Positions 1-9,400 of a DNA stretch of 34,825 bases are shown here, in pieces. A program made the translations under genes and the position numbers. Under the pieces are notes generated by a model, which was not told the origin of the DNA, made no database searches, and saw only the letters and a list, made by a program, of their open reading frames with translations. Origin of the DNA: JAPXSY01 sp034003585 (GTDB taxonomy: Bacteria > Verrucomicrobiota > Kiritimatiellia > RFP12 > UBA1067); NCBI GenBank assembly GCA_034003585.1, contig JAVEYH010000024.1, forward strand, positions 1 to 34,825, read 5' to 3'. The first letter of the stretch is position 1. Each line of letters starts with the position of its first letter.

Positions 1-177
1 CAGCCGTTCGGATTGCTCCCGCAGCAGGCGGCTCGCCTCCTGATAGTCCTCGTCGCGCGTCTGCAGACGGGCCAGCGCCGCGCGGTCAGGCGCGTCGCGC
101 CCCGTGCGCACGATCAGCCCGACAAGCAGCACCAGAACGAGGGCCAACAGGAGGAAGAGGAGGATGAACAGATTCAT
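1..177 (-). CDS. Membrane-anchored coiled-coil protein, N-terminal part only (possibly RmuC)
   Basis: This is an open frame of 59 codons from an ATG at 177 that leaves the window at base 1, so only the N-terminus is visible. Residues 1-23 form a strongly hydrophobic segment (starting MNLFILLFLLL) followed by a basic residue, which indicates a single N-terminal membrane anchor. Residues 27-59 are charged and rich in Leu, Arg, Glu and Gln, as at the start of a coiled coil. Anchor plus coiled coil is how RmuC (DNA recombination protein with a C-terminal nuclease-like domain) begins, and the neighbouring recBCD operon would fit a repair role. The diagnostic RmuC core lies outside the window, so the name is inference. 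The gene sits 35 bp downstream of the exported protein at 213-1253 and probably shares its transcript. No clear Shine-Dalgarno is seen. Confidence 0.6.
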   Translation of the reverse strand, partial: MNLFILLFLLLALVLVLLVGLIVRTGRDAPDRAALARLQTRDEDYQEASRLLREQSERL

Positions 178-212
178 GACAACAGAAAAAAGACTACGAC
201 CGGGTTCCGTCC

Positions 213-1253
213 CTACTCGAAGTATACCGCCACATCGTCGAAATCGATCATCCCGGAACATTGACCGTTGGACAATTCGATATTTACACTGACCGCCTCT
301 TTAGGGACCGGCCCTTCTCTTTCGAAACTGTTCCAAGTGCTTTTGCGATTCCATTCGGTACATAAATAAAAAAACGGTCTCCCTTCCTTTAAATAGGAAA
401 CCAATTCCGCCCCCTTGTTTTTGAAACAGATCGAGACTTGCGGGAATCTGGGATCTGTCTTTGCCCGGCTGACGCAGTTCAGGGTCCGCATGCGTGTAAC
501 CAGTTTCAGTTTCCTTGCCCCCGAGGGGATGGCGATATCCGTTTGCCTAAGGCTCCTTGTCTTCGCGACTCCATCCGCACTGGCCGTCTCATTAAAACGC
601 ACAAACCGGTTTCCTTTTTCCGTAACGAAGATCTCCGGGGTTCCGAACATCCATCCTTCCGGGCAGCCATCCGAGTCCAGTTTCTCAAAATCCCCGTTGA
701 CAACAGCGTTCTTTCCTTGTTGCGGTTTGTGCGTTTTCCCGTTTTCCGCCATCCCGTTTGAGGCACTCGCCAGCAGCAGCGCTTTTTCCGCTGCGACCTG
801 TTTCGCCAATTCGGACTCAGGCCCCGACTTTTTTTCTATGGCCGTCAGGACGCCAAAGTATTGGCTGTCCAAGTGTTTCTTGCGTCCCGCCGCATCGCTG
901 TTAATCCGGGCGAGTTTAATTTGAAGCGCCTTGCGTACGCCTTGCAGCCGCAAGGCGGGGAGTTCCGGCGGCATGTCCGGCTTCAACTCGCCGTTCAAGG
1001 CCGCCTGCCGCTCTTTCGCAAACGCTTCGAGCAAAGTGATCTCCCCTTTGGCTGTCGCGCCCTTTTCAAGCTGGGTGAGCGTATCCACATAGGATTTGGC
1101 GGCCCGTGCCGTTTCCGCGAGGCGCCGCTGTTCCAACGTCTCGGCGGCTGTCCTGTATTGTTTCGCGGGGCCGGCCAGTTCAGGAAGCAAATCCTGCGCG
1201 GGAATTGTCCCGTTGAGTATGATGCCCAACAAGATGAACACGAGATGGCGCAT
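213..1253 (-). CDS. Exported protein: coiled-coil region plus C-terminal carbohydrate-binding-like beta domain
   Basis: The product is a 346-residue protein with a Sec signal peptide (about residues 1-19, MRHLVFILLG then a small-residue site before QDLLPEL). Residues 25-165 are charged, Ala/Leu/Lys-rich helix, likely coiled coil. From about residue 185 a compact beta domain begins with the pattern VNGDFE...GWMFG and ends DFDDVAVYFE, as in CBM4/9-like galactose-binding modules (N-G-x-F-E start, I-D-F-D-D end). This helical-plus-CBM layout is recurrent in PVC secreted proteins. Binding of a glycan is inference; no enzyme motif is seen. The start is supported by AAAGGA at 1262-1267, 8 bp upstream, and a strong promoter lies just before it. 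The gene is visibly less GC-rich than its neighbours, with A/T runs around 360-420. Confidence 0.72.
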   Translation of the reverse strand: MRHLVFILLGIILNGTIPAQDLLPELAGPAKQYRTAAETLEQRRLAETARAAKSYVDTLTQLEKGATAKGEITLLEAFAKERQAALNGELKPDMPPELPALRLQGVRKALQIKLARINSDAAGRKKHLDSQYFGVLTAIEKKSGPESELAKQVAAEKALLLASASNGMAENGKTHKPQQGKNAVVNGDFEKLDSDGCPEGWMFGTPEIFVTEKGNRFVRFNETASADGVAKTRSLRQTDIAIPSGARKLKLVTRMRTLNCVSRAKTDPRFPQVSICFKNKGAELVSYLKEGRPFFYLCTEWNRKSTWNSFEREGPVPKEAVSVNIELSNGQCSGMIDFDDVAVYFE

Positions 1254-1278
1254 ACATGAATTCCTTTATGGTGATTTC

Positions 1279-1307
1279 ACTATACGCCGTGAAACGTTAC
1301 CCGTCAA
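1279..1307 (-). promoter_or_regulatory. Sigma-70-type promoter for the exported protein at 213-1253
   Basis: On the minus strand, TTGACG (1307-1302) and TATAGT (1284-1279) are separated by exactly 17 bp, each one base off consensus. The -35 box lies just upstream of the recD stop codon complement, that is inside the last codons of recD. The predicted start is near 1272, giving a leader of about 20 nt that carries the ribosome binding site. This gene can therefore be transcribed independently of recCBD. Confidence 0.6.
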
Positions 1308-3234
1308 GCCGTGCCGCGGGTTGCAACAGTTTATGCCGGAGGCCGGACATGCGCCGGGTGCGCTGCCGCACCGCGTCCTTGAAAATCAATTCGTCGGCCC
1401 AGACCGTGCAGCGGGCGCGGGCGCGGGTGATGCCGGTGTAGAGCAGTTCGCGGGTCAGCACCGGCGTCGGGTGGGGGGGCAGAAGCAGCAGCACCTCGTC
1501 AAAACCCGAACCCTGGGCTTTGTGCACGGTCATCGCGAAGACCGGCTCGTGCGCGGGCAGATCGGCGGTGGCGAAGGACCGGAACGCGCGGGCGGGCGGG
1601 CAAGGCGCTTCGGCGGCGGACCCGGAGGGGGCGGGATCGGGGAACCAGACGCGGACCCCGTTGCGCTGCGGGTCCCGCAGGCAGAGGCCGATGTCGCCGT
1701 TGAAGAGGTTGCGGGAGTAGTCGTTGACCGTCACCATGACCGGATAACCGTGCTCGTAGGGGGTGACGCCGAAGCGTGCCTGCACACAGCGGTTGACGGC
1801 GTCCACCCCGCACGGACCGTGCCGCGTGGCGCAGAGGATCCGGAAGGCGTCGAACCGCGCGAACGCTTCGGCGGGTGTGGCGGCGGTGAGATAGGCACGG
1901 ACGGGATGATCGCGGAGATGGGAGGCCAGCGAGGCTTCGAGGTCCGCATACCGGACGGGCGAAACGGCGCGTCCGAGCGCGTCGTCGCCCGTCGTGAGAA
2001 TCTCCCAGGCGCGGTCGGCGTCGCCCGCGCGCACCGCGTCCTTGAGCCGTCCGATGCCGCGTCCGGGGTCGAAACGGTGCGACCGGGTCAGGCGCGCGAC
2101 CACGCGCGTGCCTTCCCAGGCCGCGCACATCTCGGCCAGTGCCGCGCCGGTCTCCACTGCGGCGAGCTGGTCGCTGTCGCCCAGCAAAATGACGTTGCAT
2201 GCGGGCGGCACGGCGTTCAGCAGACCGACCATCAGCGGCAGGTCGATCATCGAGACTTCATCCACGATCAGCGCATCGGCGGCCAGCGGGTTGGACGCAT
2301 GGAAAGCAAACCGGCCGAGCGGGGGCCGTGCGCGCAGCAGGCGGTGAAGGGTTGCGGTCTCCAGCGCGAGCAGCCGTTGCCGGAGATCCGCGTCATGCTC
2401 AAGCCGAAGATGGCGGTTGATCTCCTCGTCCAGCGCCTCCTTGAGGCGCGCCTGGGCTTTGCCGGTCGGTGCGCAGACCCGGATGATCCGGCGGGGGTCT
2501 TCCCGCAGCAGGGCGGCGAGCACCACACTGACGAGGGTGGTCTTGCCGGTGCCGGGACCGCCGGTGATCACGCAAAGGCGGTTGGCCAGGGCCTTCCGGA
2601 TGGCTGCGCGCTGGGCGTCGTCCAGGTTGAGGCGCGTGAGGGTTTGCGGCTCCGCGAGGTCGGAATCGGGCCGCGGAGCCTCGGACGCGCGCGCGTTGAG
2701 ATGGGCCGCCAGGGTGTTCTCGTCCAGCCAGTAGCGCTGGAGATAGAGGCGGTCCTGTTCAAGCACGAGCGGGGCATGGGGCACGGCGCCGGGCGGCGGG
2801 TCCACCGTGACCGCGAAGGCGCAGTCCTTGCCGCGGAGCGCTTCGGCGAGGTCGTCCAACCGTGCGGAGAGAGGGTCCCCGTTGGCGGGCAAATCCACCG
2901 CAATGGACTCCGGAGGCAGCAGATCGGCCAGGCACAGGCCGGGGCCGAGGGTCAGGCAGACGTGTTTGCGCGCCACGGTGTTCTGCGCGGTCAGCGCCGC
3001 AGCCAGCCACACGACCTCCGGCGCGTTGCCCTGTCCGTTTGGCGCGAGCCGGCAGACCGCGTCCGCGAAGTGACGGGCATACGGATCGAGCCTGTCGCAG
3101 ACGGGAAACGCTGCGGACAGGTTTCGGAGATGGCAGGGTGGGGCGGTGGCGGGCATGTTTTGATGTGATGGGGCCGGGGTTCTGCCGACGCCCACTTTCG
3201 CAACCAGTGTCGTGATTCTGCCGGTGCCGGTCAA
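1297..3234 (-). CDS. recD: Exodeoxyribonuclease V alpha subunit RecD (5'-3' helicase)
   Basis: RecD is the fast 5'-3' helicase motor of RecBCD, which unwinds double-strand ends for homologous repair. This version has 645 residues (E. coli 608). From the TTG start used here, Walker A GGPGTGKTT lies at about 225-233, Walker B VDEVSMID at about 324-331, the GDSDQL motif at about 352, and the C-terminal superfamily 1 motif TVHKAQGSGFDEV precedes the terminal GITRARARC motif. The N-terminal domain (about 40-200) matches the RecD/RecB-interacting region in layout. The start is uncertain: TTG 3234 has a GAGG 10 bp upstream and lies 18 bp after recB, while the first ATG is at 3156 (619 residues) with no clear ribosome site. 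Motifs are intact, so it should be active. It is the last gene of the recC-recB-recD run. Confidence 0.93.
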   Translation of the reverse strand: MTGTGRITTLVAKVGVGRTPAPSHQNMPATAPPCHLRNLSAAFPVCDRLDPYARHFADAVCRLAPNGQGNAPEVVWLAAALTAQNTVARKHVCLTLGPGLCLADLLPPESIAVDLPANGDPLSARLDDLAEALRGKDCAFAVTVDPPPGAVPHAPLVLEQDRLYLQRYWLDENTLAAHLNARASEAPRPDSDLAEPQTLTRLNLDDAQRAAIRKALANRLCVITGGPGTGKTTLVSVVLAALLREDPRRIIRVCAPTGKAQARLKEALDEEINRHLRLEHDADLRQRLLALETATLHRLLRARPPLGRFAFHASNPLAADALIVDEVSMIDLPLMVGLLNAVPPACNVILLGDSDQLAAVETGAALAEMCAAWEGTRVVARLTRSHRFDPGRGIGRLKDAVRAGDADRAWEILTTGDDALGRAVSPVRYADLEASLASHLRDHPVRAYLTAATPAEAFARFDAFRILCATRHGPCGVDAVNRCVQARFGVTPYEHGYPVMVTVNDYSRNLFNGDIGLCLRDPQRNGVRVWFPDPAPSGSAAEAPCPPARAFRSFATADLPAHEPVFAMTVHKAQGSGFDEVLLLLPPHPTPVLTRELLYTGITRARARCTVWADELIFKDAVRQRTRRMSGLRHKLLQPAARLDG

Positions 3235-3252
3235 GCGCGTTTTGCCTCGGCG

Positions 3253-6200
3253 TCAATTCGTAAGCAGGCGGGACCAGGCTTCGAGTTCGGCGAGCGGGGG
3301 ACGGAAGGAAAAAAGTCCGTTGCGGGCATCCGCGCCGCGCACGAAGAAGTAATGGCCGCCGCCGAAATGACGCTCGTAGTCATACGCTGACCCCAGGCAT
3401 TGCGCGAGATGCGTGTGGAGGGCCACGGCGTAAAGGATCGCCTGGAAGAGGTAATTGCGCTCGGTCATGGCGGCAGCCAGCGTCGCGGGCGTGTAATCGG
3501 CGAGCGTGTCGGTCTTCCAGTCCGCGAATCCGGTCCGGTCGCCGCGCCGGAAGACCAGGTCGATCGAACCGGTCATGAACCCCGACCGCGTGTCGCTGCC
3601 GGGTTTGAAGGTCAGGCCCCTCTCCCGGAATGGCGCGAGCGTGATTGCGCGCGGCACGCGGAAAAAGAATTCCCATTCGCGGCGCGTGTCGGCAAAGGGG
3701 ATCGAGGAGAGCGAAAAAGTCGGGTCCTGCGCTTTGCATTCTGGGCCAGCGGTTTGTCCGGCGTCCGGCATCGCGCGGGTCAGGGTTTGGGTAAGGAGGC
3801 CGACGATTCGGGCGCGGCGGGCAAACGCCAGCGGGGAGTCAGCCGTGTAGAGCCCGTGGAAAGCGGCGTGCCGGTCGATCAGCGCGAGGTCGTCCGGGGC
3901 GGGCTGCCACGCCGGGGTGACGCGCGTGTAATCGAGCTGCTCCAGGATCGCGTGCAGACAGAGACCGGTGGCTTTGCCCCCGGGCAAGGCATCCCCGGCA
4001 AGGTTCCGGTCCGGTGCGGGCAAGAGGGGGTCAGCGACCTCATCGGTGCCGGCATCTTGCTTCAGGTGGGGCGGCAGGACTGCGGCGTGAAGGGTCATGC
4101 CGGAGTAACTGAGCACGGCCCAGTCATCCGGCGGCAGCGGCGGGCTTGCGGGCGGGACGAGGTCGCCGCGCGTGTCCGGCGGCGTGTAACGCGGCTCGGC
4201 GCGCGGACGCTGGAGGGTTTCGGTGGTGACCTCTTCCACCGAAAACGGCGCGCCGCCGTCCGGCATGGGCTCCGCCAGGCTGGTCAGGTGCGCCACCGCG
4301 CTCCGGATCGGCTTTTTTTTGTAGGTGACCCCGGTGCCCGTCATCAGCACACAGCGGTTTTCGGCGCGGGTCACGGCGACGTAAAGCAGGCGCAGGTGTT
4401 CGGCAAGGGTCTCGTCCAGGCGCTGCCTCTCGAACTGGCCGCGGGCCGCGTCGCCGACCGGCAGCACGAGGCGCATGACGCCCTGCGCGTCCGGCGCGTG
4501 GACGGTCCACCCCTTCTCCATGCCTTTGCGGATATCGTGCGCGAGCAGGTAGGGCACGAAGACGATCGGGAATTGCAGCCCCTTGCTCTTGTGGATGGTC
4601 ATCAGCGTCACGGCGCGGCGGTCGCTCTCCATGCGCTGCTCGCAGGTTTCGTCGTCGGTGTCGGGTTCCGCGATCTGGCGCTTCAACGCGCGCAGCAGCG
4701 CGTCGGGCGCGAGACGGGCGGCGCGTTCGGTCTGGTGCAACAATTCGGTGAGGTGCCGCAGGTTGGTGAGGCGGCGCTCGCAGGCGGGATCACAGGCGAG
4801 CCGTTCGAGGCTGTTGAGGCGGGCGAACAGAAGTGTGAGCGCGGGGACGATTCCCTTTTCCCTCCAAAGACGGCCGCATTCGGCAAAGTCACCGGTACGG
4901 CGCTCCAAGTCGGCGGCGGCGTCCGGGTCCTTCTCCGCCGCGAGCAGGTCGCGGACGGTCATGCCCCCGTGCGGCGTCAACAGGGCGGCCTTGACGCGGG
5001 AGACCCGGCTGGGTTCGGCCATCGCGCCGAGCAGATGGCAGAGGTTGACCGCGTCTGCTGAGGCGTAGATGTTGCCGGCTTTGTAGATCACGGACGGGAC
5101 GCCGTGAAGGCGCAGCCGCTGCTGAAGCGCTTCGGCTTGGCTGTTGGTGACGGTCAGCACGGCGATGTCGCCGGGCGTGACCGGGACCCGCGACCGGTCC
5201 GGTTTCCGGAACGCGGTCCGTCCGTCCGTCAGCAGCGCGGCGATGCGCGCGGCACAGTCGCGGGTGAGGAGCGTTTCCAGCGAGGTGGCGGCAACCGCCC
5301 TTCCCGTGTGGTCCCCGGTGAAGCGGAGGATCTCGAACGGCTTTGGGTCGCGGCGGCCGTCGCGCAGCAGGGTCCGCTCCGGTTCGCGGCCGCTCTCCGA
5401 GGGCGGGTAGCCGAGCCGCTGTTCACCGAAGGCGCCCGGCGGCGCAAAGAAGCCGTTGACGGCCTCGATGAGTTCGCGGGCGGAACGGAAGTTGCGCGCC
5501 AGGGTGAAGCGCTTCTGCGACGCAAGCTCGTCGCGAGCCTGGAGGTAAGTGTAGAGGTCGCCGCCGCGAAAACCGTAGATCGCCTGCTTGGGGTCGCCGA
5601 TCAGGAAGAGCCGGGAGTCGGGGTGCGCGAAAACCTTCTTGAAAATTTCGTACTGCACCGGGTCGGTGTCCTGAAACTCGTCGATCAGCGCGGCCGCGTA
5701 GGTGGCGCGCATCGCGTGCGCCAGCGGGCAATCCGGGCCGGTGGCCAGCGCGTCGCGCAGGATGCGCAGCAAATCGTCGTACCCCATCTGCTGCCGGCGG
5801 CGCATGCGTGCGGTCAGGCCGTCTTCCGGGTCGTGCAGGCGATCGCGCAGGCGGGCGAAGACTTCGAATTGGGGATCGGTCACGCCGCCGGTTTCGATCC
5901 GTGCTTCTCCGAGATGGCTCATGGCAAGGCGCGCGTGGTTGAGGAGGTCCTGCGGCAAAACGAGCGGTTCCCTTTGGGCGTACCGTTCGCGGCGGAAGAA
6001 GTCGGCGACCAGATCGCCGAGCAGCTCCGAAGCGGAGGGGATGAGTTCGCAATCGAACATCACCTGGCTTTCAAAGGCATGGCGGTCAATCGTACGTTTG
6101 CAGAAACCGTGGATGGTGAAGATCGCGGCTTCATCAAACGCGGCCAGCGCGAGCTGTAAGGCCGCGCGCAGCTCATCGGGCGTGCGCTGCGCCGCGGCCT

Positions 6201-6483
6201 GTGTGAGAATCGCTTCCATCAGCGACGGCGTCTCCCCCGGCTCCGGCCCTCCGAGCTTCTCCAGCGCGGCTGCGAGGCATTGTCGGATGCGGTCGCGCAG
6301 TTCGGCGGTCGCGGCTTCGGTGAAGGTGACGACCAGAATGCGCGACGGTTCGAGGTTGTTTTCGAGGACCAAACGCAGATAAAGGTGTTGGATGTTGAAG
6401 GTCTTGCCGGTGCCGGCGTTGGCCTCGATCAGGAGACGCGTGCCCGGGACGAGCGCGACGGAAAGGGGGTCGAACGGGATCAT
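3253..6483 (-). CDS. recB: Exodeoxyribonuclease V beta subunit RecB (helicase-nuclease)
   Basis: RecB combines a 3'-5' UvrD-type helicase with the single nuclease of RecBCD. It has 1076 residues (E. coli 1180). Walker A ANAGTGKTF is at 21-29 and the motif VVTFTEAATAELRDR follows. The DEFQDTDPVQ Walker B motif and the motif beginning LMTIHKSKGLQFP are present. The C-terminal nuclease carries D975 (SIDLVF), D988 and K990 (DWKTD), with the same spacing as E. coli D1067/D1080/K1082, and a candidate H844 (LCLHAILE). The nuclease therefore looks catalytically complete. The start ATG at 6483 overlaps the recC stop (ATGA), and a GGGGAGG sits six bases upstream, so translation is coupled to recC. No Chi-related information can be read from the gene. 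Confidence 0.95.
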   Translation of the reverse strand: MIPFDPLSVALVPGTRLLIEANAGTGKTFNIQHLYLRLVLENNLEPSRILVVTFTEAATAELRDRIRQCLAAALEKLGGPEPGETPSLMEAILTQAAAQRTPDELRAALQLALAAFDEAAIFTIHGFCKRTIDRHAFESQVMFDCELIPSASELLGDLVADFFRRERYAQREPLVLPQDLLNHARLAMSHLGEARIETGGVTDPQFEVFARLRDRLHDPEDGLTARMRRRQQMGYDDLLRILRDALATGPDCPLAHAMRATYAAALIDEFQDTDPVQYEIFKKVFAHPDSRLFLIGDPKQAIYGFRGGDLYTYLQARDELASQKRFTLARNFRSARELIEAVNGFFAPPGAFGEQRLGYPPSESGREPERTLLRDGRRDPKPFEILRFTGDHTGRAVAATSLETLLTRDCAARIAALLTDGRTAFRKPDRSRVPVTPGDIAVLTVTNSQAEALQQRLRLHGVPSVIYKAGNIYASADAVNLCHLLGAMAEPSRVSRVKAALLTPHGGMTVRDLLAAEKDPDAAADLERRTGDFAECGRLWREKGIVPALTLLFARLNSLERLACDPACERRLTNLRHLTELLHQTERAARLAPDALLRALKRQIAEPDTDDETCEQRMESDRRAVTLMTIHKSKGLQFPIVFVPYLLAHDIRKGMEKGWTVHAPDAQGVMRLVLPVGDAARGQFERQRLDETLAEHLRLLYVAVTRAENRCVLMTGTGVTYKKKPIRSAVAHLTSLAEPMPDGGAPFSVEEVTTETLQRPRAEPRYTPPDTRGDLVPPASPPLPPDDWAVLSYSGMTLHAAVLPPHLKQDAGTDEVADPLLPAPDRNLAGDALPGGKATGLCLHAILEQLDYTRVTPAWQPAPDDLALIDRHAAFHGLYTADSPLAFARRARIVGLLTQTLTRAMPDAGQTAGPECKAQDPTFSLSSIPFADTRREWEFFFRVPRAITLAPFRERGLTFKPGSDTRSGFMTGSIDLVFRRGDRTGFADWKTDTLADYTPATLAAAMTERNYLFQAILYAVALHTHLAQCLGSAYDYERHFGGGHYFFVRGADARNGLFSFRPPLAELEAWSRLLTN

Positions 6484-9400
6484 GGGCGTCCTCCCCGCCG
6501 GATTTTCTCGCTCGTCTTCGTCATCCCGCCAAAGAGTGCGCGGGCCACACGCTCCAGCGTGCGCAGGGGTTCCGAATCGGGTTCGGGGAGTGTCGCGCCG
6601 AAGGCATGCCGCAGGTAGGCGTCGACGCCGGAATCGGGCTGGAACGACGACCCCGTCCAGTCGTTTTCAGTGAGTGCCTTGCCTTCTGCAAGCTTGCGGC
6701 CGATGGCGGGGTCGAAACACAGCGGCCGCGTCATGCCTTCCGCGCGCAGCGCGACCAGCGAGGCGAGGGTGCGGCGCGCCGCGTCCGGCTCCAAAGGCTG
6801 GTAACAGGTTACGGTCGTTTGGGTTCCGTCAAAGACCCCCCAGGTGGTGACGCCCGGGCCGGCGGCGCAGGCGGCGAGGTGGGTAAGCCATGCGGTTACG
6901 ATGTCCTTGGCTTTTTCTTGGGCGGGCCGCATGAAGAGTTGGGCGTTGCCGGCGCGCAACGCGTGTAGGGTACCCTGCAGCCGCAACCCGCCGGGCAAAT
7001 CGAGATCGAACGGCTGGGGGTCGAGCGGATCGCCGAGATGGAGCGCGTTGACTTTTTGGATCACCCCGTCTGCCTGGTCGCAGGCCGCCGTCATGTGCCG
7101 GTCGGCGTCAACCGGCAGTCTGCCTTCGGTTTGCCAGCGGTCACGCAGACGGCTGACGGTAAACCCGCCGCCGCCACGCAGCATCGCTTCGGCCAGTTCT
7201 TGCCGGATCTGGTATTGGACCAGCGAGTCCGGCTCAAGCGTTTCGAGGTCATCCGGCAACTCGTCGTCGCGTTCCGTGAGGGCGACGTTGAGGCGCCGCG
7301 TGTAGAAGACTTTGCAGGGCGAGAGGAAAAAAGCGATCAGGGCCTCAAGCTGGAGCGGCTCGCCGGGTGGGGCGGGTTCCGCAGGCGGAAGGTCCATTTG
7401 CGCCTCGGGCTGCGGTGGCGCGTTTCCGTTCGCGCCGGCCAGGCGGCAGGCGACGCGGAAGGCGGCGGCGTCGAACACGCGGAGGCGCGGGTCGGGCTTG
7501 GCGCGCGTGAAGTAGGCCGGACTGAACGGGTGGAGCGGGTGGCGCACGGTGAGGGCTGTGGCGGCGGTTTGCGGGAAACCGTCGCGCGGCGGAAAGGCGA
7601 AGGCGGCGTCCGCGGCGTCGAGCAGTTCGCTGACCAGTACTGAAGGCGGCAACGGCTTGTTGTCCTGATCGCTCTGTCCGGTGTATGTGATGATCAGGCG
7701 CTCGCGCGCGGCAAGCAGGGTTTCCAAAAAGGCGTACCGGTCCTCGTCGCGCGGCTGGCGGTCGCCGATGCGGCGGTTCTCGCGGCGGTCCATCAGGTCG
7801 AAACTCAACTGCGGCGCGTTACGGGGGAAGGCCTTATCGCTGAGTCCGAGCAGGCAGACCACGCGGGCGGGGACGTTGCGCATCGGCTGGAAACGCGAGA
7901 AGGTCACGCGGCCAGTGACGAAGCGTTCGCTGCCCGGCGTGCCGCTGAGCTGCGCGGTGAGCCAGGCGCGCACCACCGCGAAGGGGACCGCAAGCCGCTC
8001 GCAGCCCGCGTGTTCGATGTAGCGGGCGAACTGGTCGAAGGTCTGCCGCAGCAGCAGCACGCCGTAGGGCGCGCGCTCGTCCGCAGTGAAGAATCTCGCG
8101 AGCGCCGCGTTCAGGCCGGCGTGCCACGCGGCGCAGGGGCGAGCCGGGCGGGAGAGGCAGAAATCGTGCAGTTCCGTGAGCGCGTCAAGGAACGAAGCGA
8201 GCCTACCGATCAGCGCGGCGTGGCCTTCGGCCTCGGCCAACGGGAGGCACTCCCCCTCAGCCAGTTTCAGCGGCGGGGCGTCACCGGACGGGTCCAGCAT
8301 GGCGGCGCCGAAAAGAAGGCGGTCGAGGGCGAAACGCCAGGTGTTGGCATATGCCGGACTGGCCCCTTGGCGTTCGCGGAAGGCTGCGTCCAGACCCCAG
8401 GCGAGCCGCGCGGCCCGGAGCAGGCTGCCGAGGCGCGGCAGGTCGGCCTCTTCGAGGTTGAACCGTTGGCGGAGCGCGGCATGCTGCAGCAGTCCGAGCA
8501 CCTCCGAAGCTTTGAATCGTCCGGTCACGGCGGTGAGCAGGGCGAGCCAGGCCCGGCACTCGTCCACCGTGTGCAACAGCGACTTGTCCGCGATGGCGTA
8601 GGGGATATGGCCGGGCGTGCCGGGGGGGGCTTTGCCGAAGACCGCTTCGATGTATGGGGCGAAGGTCTCGATGTCCGGCGTGTAGACGCTGATTTCGCGC
8701 GGCGCGAGATCGGGTTCATCGCGGAACAGGGCGAGAAGGTGGTCGTACAGGGACTCGACCTCGCGCAGAGGCGCGTGGCAGGCATGGATCACAAGGGAGC
8801 GGTCGGAGGGATTGAAAGCCTGCCGGGTTTCGGGAGGGACGTTGTGGAGGATCCCGCGCTGGAGGGTGCCGAGCACCGTGCCGTCAGCGGCATCCGGTTC
8901 CGCAAACAGGCGTTCGTCGCGGATCTCGTCATAGGCCAAGAGCAGCGAGAAAAACTCGCGTCCGCTGCGGCCGAGCGAGCCGAGCAGCGGGTTGGCGCGG
9001 ATCTCATAGGCGGGGGCGAGACGGGGACCGAGTGTTTGGACCAGGGTGACCCGGTCGCGGATCTGAATTTTGAGGCTGCGCGCGTCACTCCACTCCTCGC
9101 AACAGGGGTTGGGGGTGAAGAAGTGGATCTCGAAGCCGTCGAAGCGCGCCAGGCGGATCAGGACATCCAGATGGGCGGGCGGCAGGGAGGAGACACCGAA
9201 ATACGCGATGCGGCGCCGGGCCAGCAGCGGGGCGAGGAAGCCGGGCGGCCGGTCGGGGCAACGGGTGAGATCGAGGAAGCGCCGGTAGAGTCCGGAGAAG
9301 TGGCGCACGCCGCCGCAATCGAGCGCGATGAGTTCCCGCCAGAGGCCGGCCTGCCATGCGGCGTCTTCGCCGGCCAGCGGTTCGTTGCCCTGTTCCCAGG

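Noticed and set aside
1096..3168. A 690-codon plus-strand open frame over recD
   Set aside because: It is antisense to recD, very rich in Arg, Gly and Ala without domains, and exists because high GC removes stop codons.
3400..5061. A 553-codon plus-strand open frame over recB
   Set aside because: Antisense shadow of recB; low-complexity composition and no recognisable motif.
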